From: DATIXD01 sp035518875
Lineage (GTDB): Bacteria > Pseudomonadota > Gammaproteobacteria > Methylococcales > Methylococcaceae
Assembly (NCBI GenBank): GCA_035518875.1
Contig: DATIXD010000406.1
Span: forward strand, 1 to 6,280
Reading direction: 5' to 3'
Length of the DNA stretch: 6,280 nt
Positions 6,070-6,280 of this stretch are shown piece after piece. A model generated the notes under the pieces. The model was given only the letters and a program-made list of their open reading frames with translations. It did no database searches and was not told the origin of the DNA. A program made the translations under genes and the position numbers. The stretch's first letter is position 1; every line of letters begins with the position of its first letter.

Positions 6070-6280
6070 TTATGCAAGCAACCGCCGGCTATCATTTCGG
6101 AAACAACAGCATGACCACAAAGCGGAGCCCCCAATCGGGTCCGCCTTTTCCAGGGCAGCCGAGTTAACCAAGGGCACGGCCCAGATATAAGCCTGCACCG
6201 CCCGCTGGTAATGCAGCTCGTCGTAAAGCCGTTGGGAAGTCTCTTGCGTCGGGTAGCCGGCCTCGAACTTGTATGCCGAG
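6070..6280 (-). pseudogene. DUF1254 protein fragment, cut short
   Basis: Reading from the right edge, a frame of 69 codons runs to a TAA at 6070-6072. Its first 42 or so residues carry the N-terminal signature of DUF1254 proteins: a GYPTQET turn followed by RLYDELHYQRAVQAYIWAVP and VNSAAL. Family members are exported proteins of several hundred residues that normally continue with the rest of DUF1254 and then DUF1214. Here the family pattern ends near 6150, and the last 25 or so residues (including CCCFRNDSRR) look like read-through of unrelated sequence. The gene therefore seems to have lost its 3' part, with the patatin start 20 bp later. The 5' end and any signal peptide lie outside the window. 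A promoter for the patatin operon, if separate, would have to sit within this stretch; I see no clear one. Confidence 0.65.

Noticed and set aside
6070..6140. Alternative minus-strand frame giving a hydrophobic GLRFVVMLLFPK ending, as the C terminus of a deleted membrane protein.
   Set aside because: Only about a dozen residues, too short to separate from chance; it may be debris from the deletion that broke the DUF1254 gene.
1..6280. CRISPR array, tRNA or rRNA genes, integrase or transposase genes, toxin-antitoxin pairs.
   Set aside because: Looked for on both strands; no regularly spaced repeats, RNA gene patterns or matching proteins were seen.

Overview
The window looks like Gram-negative, probably proteobacterial, chromosome. 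It is moderately GC-rich, and almost everything is coded on the minus strand. The products are envelope proteins: a patatin-like lipoprotein, a DUF2490 outer-membrane protein, a DUF1254 fragment, and a signal-peptide-bearing HAD phosphatase fused to a 2H phosphoesterase domain. A palindromic dispersed-type repeat with the core CCGGCATGGATTGCCGG lies beside the cluster. Repeats of this style are common in beta/gammaproteobacteria, possibly including methanotrophs, but the genus cannot be fixed from sequence alone.

Layout in minus-strand transcription order, from high to low coordinates. A DUF1254 reading frame enters from the right edge and breaks off at 6070. It is followed by a patatin-like phospholipase lipoprotein (6049-4661), a secreted TapB/DUF3108-like protein (4632-3853), a hairpin, and a small four-helix membrane protein (3761-3363). 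Next come a truncated, frameshifted copy of the 3' end of the DUF3108-like gene (about 3315-3110), a DUF2490 outer-membrane barrel (2994-2299) and the 2H-HAD fusion (2286-619). Junctions are 28 bp (patatin to DUF3108-like), 91 bp (to the membrane protein) and 12 bp (DUF2490 to 2H-HAD). This suits one or two operons, split at the remnant.

Downstream, positions 1-618 hold no convincing gene. They contain a nested inverted-repeat element (316-552) with a possible imperfect target-site duplication, and an isolated TGAT-N4-ATCA palindrome (54-69).

Every intact product is predicted to be exported or in a membrane, so the genes may form an envelope module: acyl-ester hydrolysis by the patatin lipoprotein, phosphate-ester or cyclic-phosphodiester hydrolysis by the 2H-HAD protein, and an outer-membrane barrel. 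That joint role is inference. The best-supported unusual features are the exported 2H-HAD fusion, the paralogue remnant whose divergence is almost entirely synonymous, and the nested repeat. Two broken genes within 3 kb show the locus has been rearranged.
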